A stretch of DNA of 8,167 bases from Peptostreptococcaceae bacterium (GCA_013619035.1 JABXKX010000439.1:1-8167); one strand, 5' to 3'; positions 1 through 6,888 are shown, counted from the stretch's first letter. Translations and numbers: made by a program. Notes: generated by a model from the sequence alone, not told the origin.

Positions 1-715
1 GTTGTATTATTTGAAATACATTTCCTATTATCCAATACAAAACAAGACCAGAGGGCATATTTAATGCAAATATTAAAATCATTACTGGCATGATCATAAG
101 CATCTTATTCATAGCTGGATTAACTTCAGTATCCTTTTGAGATGTAACATTAGAGGACAAATAAGTTGTAAAAGCAGCTACAATTGCAAGGACTGGTATC
201 GCGGAACCAATGAGAGGTAAACGACTTCCAATATTGAGTCCGTTAACAATACCTGCTTCAGATATATGATTGGCTGATAAACTTAAATCATTAATCCATA
301 AAAAACTCTTATCAATAGTTGTATATACGCTTGGATCTTTGAAAATATAAAGTAGCGGATCTCTCATCACATTATAAAATGCTATAATAATTGGCATTTG
401 AATGAGTATGGGTAAAAAACTTGTTAGAGGGTTAAAATGATTTTCTTGGTACAAAGCCATCATTTTGGTATTAAGAACTTCAGGAGTATCTTTATACTTT
501 TCTTGCAACATTTGTATCTTCGGCTGTATTTCTTTCATTTTTTCAGAAGACTGAAACTGTTTTAAGTTGATCGGGTACATGGCTAACTTCAATAGTACTG
601 TAGCAAAAATAATGGTTAACGCATAAGGCGACATAAATTCAATAGATAGAGTAATAACAAATTCATAGATTAAATGAATCATCGAGCCAATCGGATAGGT
701 AATAAAGTCTAACAT
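1..715 (-). CDS. yidC: YidC/Oxa1-family membrane protein insertase, partial (3' end beyond window)
   Basis: Membrane insertase that helps place proteins into the cytoplasmic membrane, alone or with Sec. I translated 238 codons from the ATG at 713-715; the frame stays open to the window edge. An AAGGAG ribosome binding site lies at 721-726. Hydrophobic segments fall near residues 31-48, 97-115, 165-186 and 205-235. Family landmarks are the amphipathic KMKEIQPKIQMLQEKY stretch (59-74), NPLTSFLPILIQMPI (95-109) and MPSGLVLYW near 220-228. The hydrophilic-groove Arg of SpoIIIJ-type YidC is Lys43 here (LLKLAMYP). There is no N-terminal lipoprotein signal like that of Bacillus SpoIIIJ; clostridial forms often lack it. 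The gene follows tetR instead of rpmH-rnpA, so it is probably a second, regulated copy (inference). An operator-like palindrome sits just upstream of its ribosome binding site. Confidence 0.93.
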   Translation of the reverse strand, partial: MLDFITYPIGSMIHLIYEFVITLSIEFMSPYALTIIFATVLLKLAMYPINLKQFQSSEKMKEIQPKIQMLQEKYKDTPEVLNTKMMALYQENHFNPLTSFLPILIQMPIIIAFYNVMRDPLLYIFKDPSVYTTIDKSFLWINDLSLSANHISEAGIVNGLNIGSRLPLIGSAIPVLAIVAAFTTYLSSNVTSQKDTEVNPAMNKMLMIMPVMILIFALNMPSGLVLYWIIGNVFQIIQ

Positions 716-728
716 AAATTCTCCTTAA

Positions 729-746
729 TTCGGACGCGCGTCCTAA
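729..746 (-). promoter_or_regulatory. Probable TetR operator upstream of yidC
   Basis: On the minus strand the site reads TTAGGACGCGCGTCCGAA, a nearly perfect 18-bp palindrome with a perfect 12-bp core (732-743). It is strikingly GC-rich in AT-rich surroundings. It matches the site upstream of tetR at 15 of 18 positions. It ends two bases from the yidC ribosome binding site, so bound regulator would block early transcription. Binding by the adjacent TetR protein is inferred from this pairing. Confidence 0.75.
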
Positions 747-761
747 TCGGTTTAAAAATAA

Positions 762-781
762 AACTATACACGTGTATAGTT
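762..781 (-). terminator. 20-bp perfect palindrome; possible weak tetR terminator
   Basis: AACTATACACGTGTATAGTT is a perfect inverted repeat starting 4 nt after the tetR stop codon. On the minus strand it can fold into an 8-bp stem with an ACGT loop and is followed by TTATTTTT, which fits a weak intrinsic terminator for tetR. The stem is AT-rich, so this is uncertain. The same bases could be an operator or carry the yidC -10 element (TATAGT). Confidence 0.4.
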
Positions 782-790
782 GAATTTAAA
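763..790 (-). promoter_or_regulatory. Candidate yidC promoter
   Basis: Minus-strand TTTAAA (785-790) and TATAGT (763-768) are separated by 16 bp and match the consensus at 4 of 6 and 5 of 6 positions. Transcription would start about 10 nt before the 729-746 operator. The -35 overlaps the end of tetR and the -10 lies in the 20-bp palindrome. AT-rich DNA yields such matches by chance, and yidC could instead be read through from tetR. Confidence 0.35.
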
Positions 791-1349
791 TTATAATATC
801 AGGTACTACACTTAGAGTTTGAACCATTTCTGAATTACTTTTAGGATCTAACGAATATTGTAATCCCACACCAAAAATTGCACCTAGTATAATTCTAGCA
901 ATAGCATTGGGAGAATAAGCTCTCAAAGCCTCATTCATTTGACTTACATCCAAACACTCCTCAATAACTAAAGTTAAGTCCTTAAACAAATCCGTTAAAA
1001 GCGTTTTAAACGACTCTGACCAAAGTGCTAAACTTGAAAGATCATAAAATATCCTAAATAACTCAGGATTTTCAACAATCATTGATTGAACATATGTTAC
1101 CAAGTTACCAATATCACTAATAGAGTTCTTATTTTTTTGAAGAAACTCCTCAAATTCATGTAAATATTGACGAATTACTTTTAATATCACAGCTTTAAAC
1201 AAGTCCTTCTTACTACCATAATAATAATGAAGTTGACTAAGTGCAACTCCCGCTTCTATAGCAATCTCTCTTAAAGAAACATTGGCATATCCTTTTGTAG
1301 AAATACAGGTATAAGCAGCTGTTAAGATTTGTTCTGATTGATTATTCAT
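786..1349 (-). CDS. TetR/AcrR-family transcriptional regulator
   Basis: A 187-residue one-domain repressor, the usual TetR length. The N-terminal DNA-binding domain covers about residues 5-52, with the helix-turn-helix in VSLREIAIEAGVALSQLHYYY (24-44) and the typical GSKKDLF (45-51) that follows it. The rest (about 55-187) is a divergent ligand-binding and dimerisation region that gives no clue to the ligand. It starts at ATG behind GAAGGTG (1354-1360). It has its own consensus promoter with a palindrome at the expected transcription start. A matching palindrome precedes the next gene, yidC, so the protein likely represses itself and yidC (inference). The 71-nt gap to yidC holds the second operator. 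The specific TetR subfamily is not recognised. Confidence 0.93.
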   Translation of the reverse strand: MNNQSEQILTAAYTCISTKGYANVSLREIAIEAGVALSQLHYYYGSKKDLFKAVILKVIRQYLHEFEEFLQKNKNSISDIGNLVTYVQSMIVENPELFRIFYDLSSLALWSESFKTLLTDLFKDLTLVIEECLDVSQMNEALRAYSPNAIARIILGAIFGVGLQYSLDPKSNSEMVQTLSVVPDIII

Positions 1350-1365
1350 TTTTCACCTTCTTGTT

Positions 1366-1383
1366 TTCGGACGTCCGACCTAA
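1366..1383 (-). promoter_or_regulatory. Probable TetR autoregulatory operator
   Basis: On the minus strand the site reads TTAGGTCGGACGTCCGAA, with a perfect 10-bp core CGGACGTCCG at 1368-1377. It begins 5 nt after the tetR -10 box, so it covers the predicted transcription start, a classic repressor position. It shares 15 of 18 bases with the site before yidC. Confidence 0.75.
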
Positions 1384-1388
1384 CACTT

Positions 1389-1417
1389 ATATTAACCTCC
1401 GTTTCAGTTCCCGTCAA
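1389..1417 (-). promoter_or_regulatory. Vegetative promoter of tetR
   Basis: Minus-strand TTGACG (1412-1417) and TAATAT (1389-1394) are separated by 17 bp, close to the housekeeping sigma consensus. It lies just downstream of the rplT terminator, so tetR is a separate transcription unit. Confidence 0.8.
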
Positions 1418-1442
1418 GATATTTATATTCTTTTAATCATTC

Positions 1443-1480
1443 AAAAAAGAAAAAAACCTATCTACATATGTAAATAGGTT
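1443..1480 (-). terminator. Intrinsic terminator of infC-rpmI-rplT
   Basis: The region 1455-1480 forms two 13-nt arms that pair fully with one U-G wobble (AACCTATTTACAT with ATGTAGATAGGTT). It is followed on the minus strand by a run of T broken by a single C (1443-1454). It lies 7 nt past the rplT stop. Confidence 0.88.
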
Positions 1481-1487
1481 AGTATAA

Positions 1488-1841
1488 TTAAATATTAGCT
1501 TTAGCTAATGTTACTAATTTAGCAAAACCATCAGCATCGTGAATAGCGATTTCTGATAACATTTTTCTGTTAATCTCAACTTCAGCTTTCTTTAAACCGT
1601 TGATGAATCTGCTGTAAGACATATCATGCATTCTTGTAGCAGCGTTGATTCTAGCGATCCATAATCTTCTAAAATCTCTTTTTCTATGCTTTCTACCAAT
1701 GTAAGAAGATCTTAACGCTCTCATTACAGCTGGGTTAGCAGCTCTAAAGATAGTGCTCTTCATTCCGTAGTAACCTTTAGCAAGTTTTAATACTTTTTTA
1801 TGTTTTTTCTTGGCGTTTACCGCGCCTTTTACTCTAGCCAT
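1488..1841 (-). CDS. rplT: 50S ribosomal protein L20
   Basis: A 117-residue basic protein of normal length that binds 23S rRNA early in 50S assembly. The family hallmarks are [26 protein letters not shown] at the N-terminus, then LWIARINAA (60-68) and [11 protein letters not shown] (75-85). It is the last gene of infC-rpmI-rplT, with an AGGAGG ribosome binding site before the ATG and a 22-nt gap after rpmI. In Bacillota L20 represses its own operon by binding the mRNA leader; the leader upstream of infC here has the matching attenuator architecture. Confidence 0.99.
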   Translation of the reverse strand: MARVKGAVNAKKKHKKVLKLAKGYYGMKSTIFRAANPAVMRALRSSYIGRKHRKRDFRRLWIARINAATRMHDMSYSRFINGLKKAEVEINRKMLSEIAIHDADGFAKLVTLAKANI

Positions 1842-1863
1842 TATTCAAACCTCCTCTTAAACC

Positions 1864-2061
1864 TTACTTATAAGGTAGTAATTGTCTAACTCTCTTCATG
1901 TCACTCTTAGAAATTAATGCAGCTTTTCTTAAATTTCTTTTTCTCTTTGGTGACTTTTTAGTTAGAATATGACTTGTGTAAGCTTTATGTCTTCTCCATT
2001 TACCAGTGCCTGTCACCTTAATTCTCTTAGCAGCACCTCTATGTGTTTTCATTTTAGGCAT
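1864..2061 (-). CDS. rpmI: 50S ribosomal protein L35
   Basis: A 65-residue, highly basic protein of normal family length. It starts with [21 protein letters not shown], the L35 signature, and has the central [16 protein letters not shown] segment. It lies between infC and rplT in the conserved order, with an AAGGAGG ribosome binding site in the 18-nt gap after infC. It is a structural component of the large subunit. Confidence 0.99.
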   Translation of the reverse strand: MPKMKTHRGAAKRIKVTGTGKWRRHKAYTSHILTKKSPKRKRNLRKAALISKSDMKRVRQLLPYK

Positions 2062-2079
2062 GATTACGCCCTCCTTTCA

Positions 2080-2586
2080 CTACTTTTTTGGCGTAAACAT
2101 CGTAGCCATGCTACGACCTTCCATCTTAGGACGCGAATCCATTGTGCCAAACTCTTCAATTTCTTTTGCAAATTTCTCAAATACAGCATAACCCAAACTG
2201 ATATGACCTAATTGTCTACCTCTGAATCTAAGGCTTACTTTTAATTTGTCACCACCAGATAAAAACTTAGCTGCATTTTTAGCCTTAGTTTGAATATCAT
2301 TTTCTTCGATATTTAAGCTTAAACGAATCTCTTTAACTTGTTGCGCTTTTTGACTTTTACGAGCGTCTTTTTCACGTTTAGCTTGTTCGTACTTATGCTT
2401 ACCATAATCCATAATCTTGCAAACTGGTGGTTTAGCACCTGGTGCAATTTTTACTAAATCTTTTTGAGCTTCATCAGCTAGTTCCATAGCTTTTTCAATT
2501 GCTACAACACCTAATTGTTCACCATTCGCATCAATTAATCGAACTTCACGATCTCGAATATCTTCATTAATCTCTGTTTTCTTGAT
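2080..2586 (-). CDS. infC: Translation initiation factor IF-3 with non-canonical ATC start
   Basis: IF-3 binds the 30S subunit, proofreads start-codon and initiator-tRNA pairing, and prevents early subunit joining. The first in-frame ATG (2485-2487) would remove the conserved N-terminal region. Extending upstream gives KKTEINEDIRDREVRLID and then NGEQLGVVAIEKAMELA, the normal IF-3 start. In this frame no ATG, GTG or TTG occurs before the upstream stop. An ATC at 2584-2586 lies 7 nt after a perfect AGGAGGTG, so it is taken as the start, giving 168 residues, the usual length. IF-3 genes commonly use AUU or similar rare starts, which allows IF-3 to repress its own translation. KPPVCKIMDYGKHKYEQAK marks the end of the N-domain and the linker. 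The C-domain includes VSLRFRGRQLGH and PKMEGRSMATMFTPKK. Confidence 0.97.
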   Translation of the reverse strand: MKKTEINEDIRDREVRLIDANGEQLGVVAIEKAMELADEAQKDLVKIAPGAKPPVCKIMDYGKHKYEQAKREKDARKSQKAQQVKEIRLSLNIEENDIQTKAKNAAKFLSGGDKLKVSLRFRGRQLGHISLGYAVFEKFAKEIEEFGTMDSRPKMEGRSMATMFTPKK

Positions 2587-2593
2587 AACGCTA

Positions 2594-2601
2594 CACCTCC
2601 T
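2594..2601 (-). promoter_or_regulatory. infC ribosome binding site that sets the ATC start
   Basis: AGGAGGTG is a full 8-nt match to the 16S anti-Shine-Dalgarno sequence, 7 nt before the ATC codon. The strong site probably offsets the weak initiation codon. The next rare-start candidate, an in-frame ATT at codon 6, is 15 nt further away and too distant. Confidence 0.88.
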
Positions 2602-2640
2602 GGTTTGTAAGTTTTGCTTTTCATTATGGTTTTATTCAAT

Positions 2641-2673
2641 AAAAAAAGTAGTGGATATAATTATATCCGCTAC
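2641..2673 (-). terminator. Intrinsic terminator inside the L20 leader
   Basis: The arms GTAGCGGATATAA and TTATATCCACTAC (2648-2673) pair with a single C-A mismatch and are followed by seven T on the minus strand. It lies 55 nt before the infC start, the premature stop of the attenuator. Confidence 0.88.
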
Positions 2674-2776
2674 TCAATAAACATAGTTTAACTCATGTTT
2701 TCACTACCAGGCTAACTTTGCGTTGCGTGGTGAGAAGCGGATACTCCTACTTGGAAAAGCAATATTCAGTTCTAAC
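2641..2776 (-). ncRNA. Ribosomal protein L20 leader (attenuator) of infC-rpmI-rplT
   Basis: The 5' leader from the predicted transcription start (about 2776) to its internal terminator. An upstream arm, UAUCCGCUUCUCA (2731-2743), can pair with UGAGUAGCGGAUA (2664-2676) through 12 base pairs and one U-U mismatch. The latter is the 5' half of the terminator stem, so the two folds exclude each other. Between the arms lie UCACCA and UGGUAGUGA, which can form a bulged helix. This matches the L20-binding leader known in Bacillota, in which L20 favours termination. Assignment rests on position and pairing; no covariance model was run. Confidence 0.85.
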
Positions 2777-2782
2777 ATAGTT

Positions 2783-2811
2783 ATATTAACATAATGGCAT
2801 ACCTATGTCAA
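2783..2811 (-). promoter_or_regulatory. Promoter of the infC operon
   Basis: Minus-strand TTGACA (2806-2811) and TAATAT (2783-2788) with a 17-bp spacer form a near-perfect housekeeping promoter. The predicted start is about 2776, giving a leader of roughly 190 nt before infC. Confidence 0.88.
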
Positions 2812-2875
2812 CTGCTTTATTCTTATTTTTAAAATATATTAGCATTTATTCAATTGATGTATGTTCCTACCTATT

Positions 2876-2907
2876 AAATAGAAAAGCATCGACTTTCATC
2901 GATGCTT
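2876..2907 (-). terminator. Intrinsic terminator of the ABC transporter operon
   Basis: AAGCATCGA (complement of 2899-2907) and TCGATGCTT (complement of 2884-2892) form a perfect 9-bp stem with a 6-nt loop, followed by a T-rich tail (TTCTATTT). It begins 7 nt after the stop of the last permease gene. Confidence 0.82.
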
Positions 2908-2913
2908 GATCTG

Positions 2914-4203
2914 TCACTCATTCTTTTTCATAATCAAAGTTTTCCAAGCATGTAATCCTAAAGATACACCAATAACACCATAAGCTACGAAGGTTCTAAA
3001 ATATTCACCTAATTGTGCATCACCAAACAGGTTTAAACCCGCTTTAGGAGATACGATAAATAGTGTATGGAATAACAATACGCCTAAGAAAGCTTGTCCT
3101 ATTGTTGCTTTAGATACAGATGCACCACCGATTAAAAGAGCTGCTACTGCAAATAATGCGATTTGTTTATGAGATCCATAAGTATTTAATATACCTAAGT
3201 TTTGAATAAATATAATTTGTCCCCAAGCAGCAAATACTGTTGATAACATAATTGCCAGCTCACGTATTTTATTAACTTTAATACCTGATACTTCTGCAAT
3301 ATGTTTATCTTGACCAACAGTTTTAAGCGTTTGACCCAGTTTGGTATTTAATAGAATAACATTAAATACTGCAAAGCCACCAACTACAATTGCTGTAAAT
3401 ACTGACATATTAACAGTTTTAAGAAGTGCGTACTTATGAGGTAATACTTTTGTATACATCACCAATATACTAAATACAGTCAATAAAGCTCCTATACCCA
3501 TATAAGCAATCATTTTATTCTTCTTAAATCCTTCAGGTCTCTCTTTTTTCATTTTCCAAATATAATAAGCTATAATCACTAGCCCCGCTACTATTGTGAC
3601 ATTGAAAAATGGTATACTAATGATATTGTCTAATGATTTTCCAATACCGTTATCTTTCATTAAGTCAATTGTATTTCTTAAACCCATACCAGAAGATAAA
3701 ATAAAACCACCTGTCATAGGAATAATCGTACCACACATAAATAAGAATATCATTTGGTAAATACCATCTGCAAAGAATCCTGTAATCATTGATGCAATCA
3801 TCTCTTGACCACGTGTTCTATTTAAGAGTTTACCAATATACTTTCCTAATATTAATGCAATCGGTGTTGAAATAACAAAAGCTAAAGTCAATCCACCTAC
3901 TGATGGGATCTTTAAATATGCTACTGTAATAATGGCAATTTGAGCAGCCATTGCACCGATGGTAATACTAAAGTTAAGACCCATACCAGCAACTACTGGA
4001 ATAAGAAGTGCTAATACCAAGAATGTATTTCTAGTCATTCTTTCAAGTAACATAGATACTAGAATGAATGGTTGTTCTTTTGAAGCAATAATACCAAATA
4101 TACAGATTACTACGAACAATAACGTAACACTATTATCAATCATAAATCTAAGAACTTTCTTAGAATTAGTTTGAGGCTTTTTCTCAATTACTTGTTCTGT
4201 CAT
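2914..4203 (-). CDS. ABC transporter permease, BPD_transp_2 family, larger subunit
   Basis: A 429-residue polytopic membrane protein, likely one half of the channel of an importer of the CUT2/branched-chain amino acid/BMP kind. About ten hydrophobic segments are visible after a polar N-terminus of about 22 residues. Family marks are GMGLNFSITIGA (73-84), the cytoplasmic coupling loop LGQTLKTVGQDKHIAEVSGI (289-308) and ALLIGGASVSKATIG (355-369). It shares these with the neighbouring permease, so the two form a likely heterodimer. It is about 90 residues longer, with an extended stretch near 155-280 including a basic loop KMKKERPEGFKKNK (217-230). Its ATG overlaps the preceding stop by one base (TAATG), with a GGGGGTGG ribosome binding site. 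The substrate is unknown. Confidence 0.9.
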   Translation of the reverse strand: MTEQVIEKKPQTNSKKVLRFMIDNSVTLLFVVICIFGIIASKEQPFILVSMLLERMTRNTFLVLALLIPVVAGMGLNFSITIGAMAAQIAIITVAYLKIPSVGGLTLAFVISTPIALILGKYIGKLLNRTRGQEMIASMITGFFADGIYQMIFLFMCGTIIPMTGGFILSSGMGLRNTIDLMKDNGIGKSLDNIISIPFFNVTIVAGLVIIAYYIWKMKKERPEGFKKNKMIAYMGIGALLTVFSILVMYTKVLPHKYALLKTVNMSVFTAIVVGGFAVFNVILLNTKLGQTLKTVGQDKHIAEVSGIKVNKIRELAIMLSTVFAAWGQIIFIQNLGILNTYGSHKQIALFAVAALLIGGASVSKATIGQAFLGVLLFHTLFIVSPKAGLNLFGDAQLGEYFRTFVAYGVIGVSLGLHAWKTLIMKKNE

Positions 4204-5228
4204 TATTCGCCACCCCCTTGTGCTAAAGCATAAAGAATGATACCATTTTGAACAATCATTCTAATAACTTCTGATATATTACCACCATCAAAGAAACTAC
4301 TTGCTACAGGCAATGAAATAGTCAGTAAACCTTGGAACAAGATGGTACCAATAATAACAAACGATATATTAGCTTTCTTAGCTGTTGCACCACCGATAAG
4401 AATCGCTGCTACTGCAGGGAATGCCATCATAAGCGGCGCTGTGTAAAGTTGAATATATCCAAATGATTGAGCATATACAACCATACCAATTGCACCCAAT
4501 ACAGTTGATAAAATAGTTCCTAAAATTCTATAACGATCTACACTTAAACCAGTAGCCGATGCAAATTTAGGATTATCTCCTACAGTTTTCATCGCAATAC
4601 CAACACGTGTATTTGAGAATATATAGTATATGAAACAGATAAATGCACCAAATATTAACAATCCTGTTGGAATAACAAATCCATTACTGAATTCAATTGC
4701 CCAGAATTTATTTAAAATACCACCAAATGTAGATTCTAAAGATACAACCGTTCTTAAACCTTCACCAATTGGCCATCTCATTTCATCTGATGCAAATGGT
4801 AATACAATCCATGCAATACAGAACAATGATACAATCGAGAAACCAACATATGTAGAAACCAACATCTCTGAACCTTTGATCTTGTTAAGCATCACACCAT
4901 AAAGCCAACCAAAAGCAACTGATAATGGAATAGCAATAATCATGGCATAAATGAAGCCCCATAAACCAACCATTTCAAATTCTATGGCCATAACGCCACC
5001 TAAGATACCACAGATGATACCAATAGGAAGTGCAAAGTTAAGTCCAATACCAGATCGAATTGCTGGTACCATTGCAAGTACCATAACAAGATTCATACCA
5101 ATTCTTACAAGTGAATCTTTCATTAAGCCAGGTACATGTAATCCATTTACACCAGCAATAACCCATAAAAACAGGAAGAATATGATAATTATTATTCTAG
5201 GCAAACCAAGTCTTTTTATAGCATTCAT
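4203..5228 (-). CDS. ABC transporter permease, BPD_transp_2 family, smaller subunit
   Basis: A 341-residue membrane protein of normal length for this family, with eight to ten hydrophobic segments. Shared family marks are GIGLNFALPIGI (60-71), the coupling loop VGIAMKTVGDNPKFASATGL (209-228), which would dock into the ATPase, and AILIGGATAKKANI (275-288). Both permeases also carry a KGSEM or RGQEM motif in an inner loop (118-122 here). It starts with ATG in a TAATG overlap with the ATPase stop, preceded by AGGAGG, so the genes are translationally coupled and probably made in equal amounts. It most likely pairs with the downstream permease. Confidence 0.92.
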   Translation of the reverse strand: MNAIKRLGLPRIIIIIFFLFLWVIAGVNGLHVPGLMKDSLVRIGMNLVMVLAMVPAIRSGIGLNFALPIGIICGILGGVMAIEFEMVGLWGFIYAMIIAIPLSVAFGWLYGVMLNKIKGSEMLVSTYVGFSIVSLFCIAWIVLPFASDEMRWPIGEGLRTVVSLESTFGGILNKFWAIEFSNGFVIPTGLLIFGAFICFIYYIFSNTRVGIAMKTVGDNPKFASATGLSVDRYRILGTILSTVLGAIGMVVYAQSFGYIQLYTAPLMMAFPAVAAILIGGATAKKANISFVIIGTILFQGLLTISLPVASSFFDGGNISEVIRMIVQNGIILYALAQGGGE

Positions 5229-6832
5229 TAGTTAGCCTCCTTTTTCTTCTTATATTTGTGATACTCACCAGACATCATCAAACCAAATTCTACATCTTCA
5301 GCCGATGGCAATAAAACACCTTCTAAACGACCTTCAGCAACAATAGCAATACGATCACAAACAGAACGAAGCTCAGCAAGCTCACTTGATGTTACAACTA
5401 CTGTAGTTCCATTAGAAGCTAATTTTGTTAAATAATCTAGAACCAATTTTTTAGCACCAATATCTATACCACGTGTTGGTTCAGATACAAACAATAATTC
5501 TGGTTCAAGTGTTAACGCTCTAGCAAGACATACTTTTTGTTGATTACCACCAGATAATCTTCTTGTAGCTTGTTTTGAATCCGTACATCTAATATCCAAT
5601 TGTTCAATCATACTATTAGCATGTGAACGAATTTTAGGTGTATCAATCAAACCATACTTAGTTAAAAACTGATGTTTAACTTGCATTGAAGTAATCATAA
5701 TATTATCTTCAATAGATCCATCTAATAACAGACCAACACCTTTTCTATCTTCAGACACAAAAGCAATATTTTTAGCTAAAGTAGCTTTAGTATTTGCAAT
5801 TTCAAGAACTTCACCTTTAAATTTCACTTCACCAGTCGCTTCATGTAAACCCATAACACCGTTAGCAATACCAATTTTACCATGACCTGCTAAACCAGCT
5901 ATACCTAATATTTCACCTTTTTTCACTTCTAAACTAATACCTTTAACTTCTTCACCAGGCATTTTAACTTTAAAATCATTAATTTCTAAAACCGTTTCCA
6001 ATTTATCTAATTCATCATGTGTTAACATATCTTCATTTTGAGTAATAGAAATTTTTCTACCAACCATCAAACCAGCGATTTCTTCTACTGTTACATCTGT
6101 CGTTGGTACCGTTTTAATATGTTCACCATCACGAATAATTGTAACGTTATCCGTAACTGCTTTTACTTCATCTAATCTATGTGTAATGAATAAAATTCCA
6201 ATCCCTTTATCAGCAAGTTTTTTCATTGATGCTAAAAGATTATCCGCTTCACTTTCTGTTAAAACTGCAGTTGGCTCATCAAATACCAATAGTTTGATAC
6301 CTTTTTTATCAACTTCTCTTGCGATTTCAACAAACTGTTTATGACCAATCGGTAAGATAGCAACCTTCGTTGTTTCTTTAATGTCCATACCCAATAGATC
6401 TAAAGCTTCTTTCGCTTCCTCATTCATTTGTTTTTTATTTAAGAATTCCAAACTTTCTTTTCTAAATGCTTTACTCACCGGATTCGGTGTCGTTATTTCT
6501 CTATTTAATTTTATATTTTCAGCGATTGTAAAATCAGGAATTAACATAAATTCTTGATGTACCATTCCAACGCCTAATTGCATAATTTCTTCTGATGATT
6601 TAGCAATTACCTTTTCACCATCAATAATTACTTCTCCTTCAAATCCCCCGGTATCATGAATGACTCTCATCCCAAATAAGATATTCATAAAAGTTGATTT
6701 GCCTGCTCCATTTTCTCCAACAATAGCGTGAATTTCACCAGGTTTAATATTAAGGTTAACACCTTTAAGTACTTTGTTACCATAATATTCCTTTTGAATG
6801 TTCTTCATCTGCAATACATATTCGTTTTGCAC
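5228..6832 (-). CDS. Double-domain ABC transporter ATPase, CUT2/BMP type
   Basis: A 534-residue cytoplasmic ATPase with two fused nucleotide-binding domains, as in RbsA, MglA and BMP-type nucleoside importers. Domain 1 has Walker A GENGAGKST (39-47), Q-loop Gln93, Walker B LLVFDEP (181-187) and H-loop His218, but a degenerate signature LPIGHKQ (160-166). Domain 2 is the reverse: a good signature LSGGNQQ (426-432) but a non-standard Walker A GLAGHGKIG (313-321), Ser450 in place of the Walker B Asp (LLFVSEP, 446-452) and SSE where the H-loop should be. The dimer should thus have one active and one degenerate site. The start is GTG at 6830-6832 behind a GGTGG element; an ATG at codon 9 is a less likely start. 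The gene overlaps the next permease by one base. Confidence 0.95.
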   Translation of the reverse strand: MQNEYVLQMKNIQKEYYGNKVLKGVNLNIKPGEIHAIVGENGAGKSTFMNILFGMRVIHDTGGFEGEVIIDGEKVIAKSSEEIMQLGVGMVHQEFMLIPDFTIAENIKLNREITTPNPVSKAFRKESLEFLNKKQMNEEAKEALDLLGMDIKETTKVAILPIGHKQFVEIAREVDKKGIKLLVFDEPTAVLTESEADNLLASMKKLADKGIGILFITHRLDEVKAVTDNVTIIRDGEHIKTVPTTDVTVEEIAGLMVGRKISITQNEDMLTHDELDKLETVLEINDFKVKMPGEEVKGISLEVKKGEILGIAGLAGHGKIGIANGVMGLHEATGEVKFKGEVLEIANTKATLAKNIAFVSEDRKGVGLLLDGSIEDNIMITSMQVKHQFLTKYGLIDTPKIRSHANSMIEQLDIRCTDSKQATRRLSGGNQQKVCLARALTLEPELLFVSEPTRGIDIGAKKLVLDYLTKLASNGTTVVVTSSELAELRSVCDRIAIVAEGRLEGVLLPSAEDVEFGLMMSGEYHKYKKKKEAN

Positions 6833-6888
6833 GCTTTCACCACCCCAATTTTAGTTTGTTTTTTTTTTCACAACGTTATGAGTCAAAG

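Noticed and set aside
1969..2211. Plus-strand open frames across rpmI and infC
   Set aside because: They lie opposite conserved ribosomal and initiation-factor genes, have no ribosome binding site and show no recognisable motif.
2485..2487. Internal ATG as the infC start
   Set aside because: It would delete 33 residues of conserved IF-3 N-domain and has no Shine-Dalgarno sequence before it. The ATC at 2584-2586 has both sequence conservation and a perfect site.
4630..5235. Plus-strand open frames across the permease gene
   Set aside because: They are antisense to a clear membrane protein gene. Their Pro/Ile/Asn-rich translation is what results from reading a hydrophobic coding region backwards.
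6859..6868. T10 run as a terminator tail or phase-variation tract
   Set aside because: It is A10 on the transcribed strand and no hairpin precedes it in the plus direction. It lies outside coding sequence, and slippage there cannot be shown from one sequence.
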